Shown here: positions 60,138 through 64,000 of the stretch, piece by piece
Layout: the number at the start of each line of letters is the position of its first letter
Position numbering within the stretch: position 1 is the stretch's first letter
Source: Actinomycetes bacterium
GTDB taxonomy: Bacteria > Actinomycetota > Actinomycetes > Propionibacteriales > Nocardioidaceae
NCBI GenBank assembly: GCA_023396115.1
Contig: JAEWXC010000062.1
Location: forward strand, 1 to 64,000
DNA: 64,000 nt
Direction: 5' to 3'
The notes under the pieces: generated by a model
Told to the model about the DNA's origin: nothing
The model's input: the letters and a program-made list of their open reading frames with translations, nothing else
The model's database searches: none
Program-made: the position numbers and the translations under genes

Positions 60138-60182
60138 ATGCGGAACGTGCTCGTACTCATCGACTGCCGCGGCGGGGCCTGA
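60138..60182 (+). CDS. Possible branched-chain leader peptide upstream of leuB
   Basis: A 14-codon frame reads MRNVLVLIDCRGGA, with Val-Leu-Val-Leu-Ile in a row. It is followed by a GC-rich region that can fold: GGTAGGCC near 60185 with GGCCTGCC near 60220, enclosing a CGCCG/CGGCG hairpin. Position upstream of leuB and composition suggest attenuation by leucine, valine or isoleucine supply. There is no U-tract, so I am less sure than for the ilvB leader. The rest of 59953-60283 shows no gene. Confidence 0.6.
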   Translation: MRNVLVLIDCRGGA

Positions 60183-60283
60183 CAGGTAGGCCACCTCGCC
60201 GCGGTGTTCGGCGTTGCGCGGCCTGCCACCCTTCCACCTCCGGTCCGGGGGAGCCCCCGACCAGACCTGCCAGGAGCAGACCG

Positions 60284-60421
60284 ATGTACGACAACTACCC
60301 CGACTGGGGCCCCGCGAGCCACCACCCCGAGAACCCCCGCAGCCACGAGAACAGCGCGCTGGCCGTGCAGTCGTGGATCGACCAGCGGGACGCGTCGGGC
60401 CAGCGGCCCGACGACAACTAG
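60284..60421 (+). CDS. 45-residue protein upstream of leuB
   Basis: I do not recognise this family. The frame reads MYDNYPDWGPASHHPENP and then RSHENSALAVQSWIDQRD, ending ASGQRPDDN. It is acidic and polar with one probable short helix and no membrane segment or signal. A very good ribosome site (CCAGGAGCAG) lies 4 nt before the ATG, which is the best reason to believe it is translated. It ends 10 bp before leuB. It may be a real small protein or a second coupling frame of the leuB leader region. Confidence 0.65.
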   Translation: MYDNYPDWGPASHHPENPRSHENSALAVQSWIDQRDASGQRPDDN

Positions 60422-60431
60422 CATCAGCCCC

Positions 60432-61481
60432 ATGACGCAGACGACCAACCTTGGTGTGATCCCCGGTGACGGGATCGGGCAGGAAGTCACCGTCGAGGCC
60501 CTCAAGGTGCTCGACGCGGTGGCTCCCGGACAGTTCTCCCTGACCCAGTACGACCTGGGGGCCGAGAACTACCTGCGGACCAAGGACGTGCTCCCCGAGA
60601 GCGTGCTGGCCGAGCTCAAGCAGCAGGACGCCCTGCTGCTCGGTGCCGTTGGTGGCAAGCCGAACGACCCCAACCTGCCGCCCGGCATCCTCGAGCGCGG
60701 CCTGCTGCTGCGGATCCGCTTCGAGCTCGACCACTACGTGAACCTGCGCCCCTCGCGCATCTTCCCCGGCTCGGTCTCCCCGCTGGCCAACCCCGGCGAG
60801 GTCGACTTCGTCGTGGTCCGTGAGGGCACCGAGGGCCCCTACACCGGCAACGGCGGCGCGCTGCGCGTCGGTACCCCGGCCGAGGTGGCCACCGAGGTCA
60901 GCGTCAACACCGCGTTCGGTGTCGAGCGGGTCATCCGCGACGCCTTCGCCCGCGCCGCCAAGCGCCCCCGCCAGCACCTCACCCTGGTCCACAAGACCAA
61001 CGTCCTGGTGAACGCCGGCTCGGTGTGGTGGCGCCTGTTCGAGTCGGTCGGTGCCGAGTACCCGCAGGTCACCACCGACTACATGCACATCGACGCCGCG
61101 ATGATCCACATGACGACCAACCCGTCGCGCTTCGACGTGATCGTCACCGACAACCTCTTCGGCGACATCATCACCGACCTCGCCGCTGCCGTCACCGGCG
61201 GCATCGGCGTCGCGGCCTCGGGCAACATCAACCCCGACCGCACCTACCCGTCGATGTTCGAGCCGGTCCACGGTTCGGCTCCCGACATCGCCGGCCAGGG
61301 CATCGCCGACCCGACCGCCGCGATCCTCTCGGTCGGGCTGCTGCTCGACCACCTGGGTCGTGGCGAGGACGCCGCCAAGGTCGAGGCCGCCGTGATCGCG
61401 GACCTCACCGAGCGCGACCCGTCGCTGGCCCGTTCGACCTCCGAGGTGGGCGACGCCGTCGCCAAGCGAGTAGCCGGCTGA
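60432..61481 (+). CDS. leuB: 3-isopropylmalate dehydrogenase
   Basis: This enzyme oxidatively decarboxylates 3-isopropylmalate in leucine synthesis. The 349-residue protein has LGVIPGDGIGQEVTVEALKVL at the start, LLRIRFELDHYVNLRPSR with the substrate-binding Arg set, REGTEGPYTGNGG, the metal-binding DVIVTDNLFGDIITDLAA and FEPVHGSAPDIAGQGIADPTAAILS for NAD. The ATG at 60432 has no strong ribosome site, so coupling to the small gene just upstream is plausible. A hairpin follows. Confidence 0.97.
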   Translation: MTQTTNLGVIPGDGIGQEVTVEALKVLDAVAPGQFSLTQYDLGAENYLRTKDVLPESVLAELKQQDALLLGAVGGKPNDPNLPPGILERGLLLRIRFELDHYVNLRPSRIFPGSVSPLANPGEVDFVVVREGTEGPYTGNGGALRVGTPAEVATEVSVNTAFGVERVIRDAFARAAKRPRQHLTLVHKTNVLVNAGSVWWRLFESVGAEYPQVTTDYMHIDAAMIHMTTNPSRFDVIVTDNLFGDIITDLAAAVTGGIGVAASGNINPDRTYPSMFEPVHGSAPDIAGQGIADPTAAILSVGLLLDHLGRGEDAAKVEAAVIADLTERDPSLARSTSEVGDAVAKRVAG

Positions 61482-61500
61482 CCACGCCCCCACCCACCTC

Positions 61501-61534
61501 CGGTGCCGGGCGCGCGCATGCGTGCCCGGCACCG
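61501..61534 (+). terminator. Hairpin between leuB and ilvE
   Basis: A 15-bp stem with one G-U pair begins CGGTGCCGGGCGCGC and closes on a GCAT tetraloop. It probably ends leuB transcription, at least in part. Confidence 0.8.
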
Positions 61535-61566
61535 CTGCATCTCACCGAAGAACAGGGAGTAGTTTC

Positions 61567-62646
61567 ATGGCCATGGAGATCAGCACCACCCTCACCAGCA
61601 CCCCCACCGACGACGCCCGGCTCGCGGAGATCCTCGCCGACCCCGGCTTCGGCGTGCACTTCACCGACCACATGTTCACGGTGGAGTGGACCCCCGAGGA
61701 GGGCTGGCACGGTGCCCGGATCGAGCCCTACGGCCCGATCTCGCTGGACCCCGCCACGGCCGTGCTGCACTACGCCCAGGAGACCTTCGAGGGGATGAAG
61801 GCCTACCGGCACGCCGACGACTCGGTGTGGCTGTTCCGTCCCGAGGCCAACGCCGCCCGGATGGCCCGCTCCAGCGAGCGGCTCGCGCTCCCGGTCCTGG
61901 AGACCGAGGACTTCCTGGCCGCCTGTCGCGCGCTGGTCGAGGTCGACCAGCGCTGGGTGCCCTCGGCGGAGGGGGAGAAGAGCCTCTACCTGCGTCCGTT
62001 CATGTTCGCCTCCGAGCGGTTCCTGGGCGTGCGGCCCAGCCAGCACGTCACGTTCATGGTCATCGCCAGCCCGGCCGGGGCCTACTTCAAGGGTGGGGTC
62101 AAGCCGGTCAACCTGTGGCTGACCACCGACTACACCCGCGCCGGGCGCGGCGGCATGGGCGCGGCCAAGACCGGCGGCAACTACGCCTCCTCGCTGGTGG
62201 CCCAGCAGCAGGCCAGCGCCCAGGGCTGCGACCAGGTCGTCTTCCTCGACGCCCAGGAGGGTCGCTACGTCGAGGAGCTCGGCGGGATGAACATGTACTT
62301 CGTGCACGCCGACGGGTCGATCGTCACCCCGGCCACCGGCACGATCCTGGAGGGCATCACCCGCTCCTCGATCATCGAGCTGGCCCGTGGTCTGAGCCAC
62401 GAGGTCACCGAGCGGCTCTTCTCCATCGACGAGTGGCGTGAGGGGATCGCCTCGGGCGACCTCGTGGAGGTCTTCGCCTGCGGGACCGCGGCCGTGGTCA
62501 CCCCGGTCGGCGAGCTGCGTTCGGCCGAGGGCACCACCCGGGCGCCGGCCAGCCAGGAGCTGACCATGAAGATCCGTCAGGCGCTCGTCGACATCCAGTA
62601 CGGCCGGGCCGCAGACCCCGCCGGCTGGATGCAGCGCGCGGTCTGA
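61567..62646 (+). CDS. ilvE: Branched-chain amino-acid aminotransferase
   Basis: This PLP enzyme performs the last step of valine, leucine and isoleucine synthesis. The 359-residue protein is fold-type IV: LDPATAVLHYAQETFEGMKAYR, YLRPFMFASE, the PLP lysine in MGAAKTGGNYASSL, EELGGMNMYFVH and EVFACGTAAVVTPVGEL. An AACAGGGAGTAG site precedes the ATG at 61567. The length and the ILEGITRSSIIELA segment place it in the long class II BCAT group found in actinobacteria. Confidence 0.97.
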   Translation: MAMEISTTLTSTPTDDARLAEILADPGFGVHFTDHMFTVEWTPEEGWHGARIEPYGPISLDPATAVLHYAQETFEGMKAYRHADDSVWLFRPEANAARMARSSERLALPVLETEDFLAACRALVEVDQRWVPSAEGEKSLYLRPFMFASERFLGVRPSQHVTFMVIASPAGAYFKGGVKPVNLWLTTDYTRAGRGGMGAAKTGGNYASSLVAQQQASAQGCDQVVFLDAQEGRYVEELGGMNMYFVHADGSIVTPATGTILEGITRSSIIELARGLSHEVTERLFSIDEWREGIASGDLVEVFACGTAAVVTPVGELRSAEGTTRAPASQELTMKIRQALVDIQYGRAADPAGWMQRAV

Positions 62647-62676
62647 GCCCGCACCGCGCCCCAGCGGACGCCGGTC

Positions 62677-62712
62677 GGCGCCCCGTCCCCGGTCAACACC
62701 GGGCGGGGCGCC
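62677..62712 (+). terminator. Hairpin terminator of ilvE
   Basis: GGCGCCCCG pairs with CGGGGCGCC, and inside it CCCGGT with ACCGGG, with a 2-nt bulge and a CAAC loop. Confidence 0.85.
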
Positions 62713-62740
62713 GCTGCCGGGATCGGCTGGGCCGCGGGGC

Positions 62741-62746
62741 TACGCT
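62741..62746 (+). promoter_or_regulatory. -10 box of a leaderless kinase promoter
   Basis: TACGCT ends 6 nt before the GTG at 62753, with no ribosome site between. Confidence 0.55.
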
Positions 62747-62752
62747 CGTGCG

Positions 62753-64000
62753 GTGAGTACTCCGTCCCCGCAGCACCCCACTGCGCCGCCGCCCGGCCTG
62801 CGGGTGGGTGGCTACGAGTTGCTGACCCGGCTCGGCGAGGGCGGCATGGGCGTGGTGCACCTGGCCCGGCGTCCCGGGGGTGACCGGGTGGCGCTGAAGG
62901 TGCTGCGACCGGCGATCATCGGCGACACCGAGGCCCGGGCGCGGCTGGCCCAGGAGGTCGGGTCGCTGTCCCGGATCAAGTCCCACCGGGTCGCCGAGAT
63001 CATCGACGCCGACCCGTGGGGTGACATCCCCTACGTCGCCACCCGCTACGTGCCCGGTCTGTCGCTGCACGAGCAGGTCGAGCAGGAGGGCCCGATCCTC
63101 GGCACCGACCTGCACTGGTTCGCCCGGTGCCTGGCCGAGGCGCTCTCCGCGGTGCACGCGGTCGGGGTCCTGCACCGCGACATCAAGCCCTCGAACATCC
63201 TGATGGAGGGCCGCAGCCCGGTCCTCATCGACTTCGGCCTGGCCCGGCTCGCCGACGACCCGCGGCTGACCCACCAGGGCTGGCTGCTCGGCACACCCGG
63301 GTACCTGGCGCCCGAGATCCTCTACGGCGACGACGCCAGCCCCGCCAGTGACGTGCACGCCTGGGCCGCCACGGTCGCCTTCGCCGGCAGCGGGACCCCG
63401 CCGTTCGGTCGCGGCCCCTCGGTGGCGGTGATGGACCGGGTCCGGCGCGGCGAGTACTCCCTGGCCGGCATCGAGGAGCCGATCGCCTCCCTGCTGCGCG
63501 AGGCGCTCGCCCCGGACCCGCTGGACCGGCCCACGTTGCGGGAGCTGCGCGAGTGGCTGGACCGCGACGACCAGGTCACCGCGCTGCACCAGGTGCGGCC
63601 CCCGGTGGCGGCCACCTCCGACCCCTCCCAGCTGACCGTGCCGCTGGTGGCTGCCGGGGGAGCGGGCCCGGGCGGAGTGGCCGCGGTCGAACCGCCCACG
63701 CTCGCCGAGCCGGAGCACCGGCCCGACCCGGCCCCGGCCCTCGTGGCGCCGGACCAGGAGTGGGACGCGGTCGGCTCGACCGACTGGAGCGCCCCGTCGG
63801 AGTACCGGACCCGCCCGCTGCAGACCGCCGTGCTCGCCGAGGGCGAGGACGAGACCCGCTGGCTGGGGACCGACGACGCCCCCGTGCAGGGTCGTCCCCC
63901 GGCCGGGGAACGGTTCCGTGCCGCGGTGCTCAACCTGGCGGCCGCCGGCGTCGTCGGCGCCGCCACCGCCCTGGCCCCGGTGGTCACCCTCGTCCTGGTC
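62753..64000 (+). CDS. Serine/threonine protein kinase (3' end outside window)
   Basis: The open frame continues to the window edge, 416 codons without a stop. It is a Hanks-type kinase: glycine loop RLGEGGMGVVHLARR, catalytic Lys49 in VALKVL, HRDIKPSN with Asp143, DFG Asp160 in LIDFGLA, and GTPGYLAPE. The kinase domain spans about residues 20-280. A Pro/Ala-rich juxtamembrane stretch follows, and a hydrophobic helix (VVGAATALAPVVTLVLV) begins at the edge, so an extracellular sensor part probably lies beyond. It may phosphorylate cell-division or wall-synthesis proteins as its relatives do; the target is unknown. It is the only gene here cut by the window end. Confidence 0.92.
   Translation, partial: MSTPSPQHPTAPPPGLRVGGYELLTRLGEGGMGVVHLARRPGGDRVALKVLRPAIIGDTEARARLAQEVGSLSRIKSHRVAEIIDADPWGDIPYVATRYVPGLSLHEQVEQEGPILGTDLHWFARCLAEALSAVHAVGVLHRDIKPSNILMEGRSPVLIDFGLARLADDPRLTHQGWLLGTPGYLAPEILYGDDASPASDVHAWAATVAFAGSGTPPFGRGPSVAVMDRVRRGEYSLAGIEEPIASLLREALAPDPLDRPTLRELREWLDRDDQVTALHQVRPPVAATSDPSQLTVPLVAAGGAGPGGVAAVEPPTLAEPEHRPDPAPALVAPDQEWDAVGSTDWSAPSEYRTRPLQTAVLAEGEDETRWLGTDDAPVQGRPPAGERFRAAVLNLAAAGVVGAATALAPVVTLVLV

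Noticed and set aside
60138..60283. T-box riboswitch before leuB
   Set aside because: I do not see the T-box antiterminator core or a specifier stem. The leader peptide frame explains the region better.
1..64000. tRNA, rRNA or insertion sequence genes
   Set aside because: I looked for cloverleaf-like 70-90 nt units ending in CCA, conserved rRNA blocks, and transposase frames with terminal inverted repeats, and saw none. A tRNAscan or ISfinder search would be the decisive test.

Overview
The window reads as a chromosomal segment of a very GC-rich actinobacterium, most likely Nocardioides or a close relative in the Propionibacteriales. The evidence is strong third-position GC, frequent GTG starts, many apparently leaderless promoters (a TAnnnT box about 6 nt before the start codon), a DUF222-HNH endonuclease gene, a DtxR/IdeR-type iron box, and housekeeping genes in an actinobacterial arrangement. 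I saw no rRNA, tRNA, CRISPR array, insertion sequence or prophage. Species assignment is inference from gene content only.

Layout. 1-7.1 kb: a lipase remnant, ligA, an SGNH-hydrolase lipoprotein and the gatCAB amidotransferase operon ending in a 17-bp stem terminator. 7.2-8.6 kb: a frameshifted DUF222-HNH gene and interspersed repeats. 8.6-14.9 kb: a cobalamin riboswitch followed by five overlapping or near-adjacent genes. These encode a secreted alpha/alpha-barrel protein, a membrane-anchored DUF4430-like protein, and the EcfT, double-ATPase and S components of an ECF transporter. 14.9-24.1 kb: a PQQ-dehydrogenase-like lipoprotein, an EamA exporter, a PadR regulator divergent from a drug-type ABC exporter, RibD-like and luciferase-like oxidoreductases, a lipoprotein, an SRPBCC protein, and an ECF sigma factor with its membrane partner. 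24.2-27.1 kb: ilvD, an amidohydrolase and a small deoxyribosyltransferase-like protein. 27.2-35.1 kb: a cassette with a 1462-residue cadherin/beta-helix secreted protein, three tandem tail-collar (Mdp-type) proteins, a GNAT, a Tat-type periplasmic-binding-like protein and a convergent DUF6916-like protein. 35.2-38.3 kb: kynureninase, an S66 peptidase and a GNAT.

38.3-42.3 kb holds ilvB-ilvN-ilvC behind a branched-chain leader peptide and a U-tract attenuator. 42.4-45.8 kb is efeUOB behind an iron box. 45.9-50.7 kb is a mymA/ethA-like oxidation cluster (two SDRs, an FMO, a TetR, an alpha/beta hydrolase) around a perfect 14-bp palindrome. 50.7-52.5 kb is an ABC-2 type exporter. 52.8-59.9 kb carries a DsbA/FrnE oxidoreductase, serA, a MocR-YczE divergent pair, a TetR-TauD operon with a perfect 20-bp operator, and a small methyltransferase. 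60.1-64.0 kb holds a second branched-chain leader peptide, a 45-residue protein, leuB, ilvE and a Ser/Thr kinase cut off by the window end.

Functionally, the region is rich in branched-chain amino acid synthesis (ilvD, ilvBNC, leuB, ilvE), with attenuation signals before ilvB and probably before leuB, plus serine synthesis and metal or vitamin uptake. The two least-explained systems are the riboswitch-controlled transcobalamin-like capture proteins joined to an ECF transporter, and the tail-collar/cadherin cassette. Short stop-codon-anchored tandem repeats and families of interspersed 20-22 bp repeats occupy several intergenic gaps.
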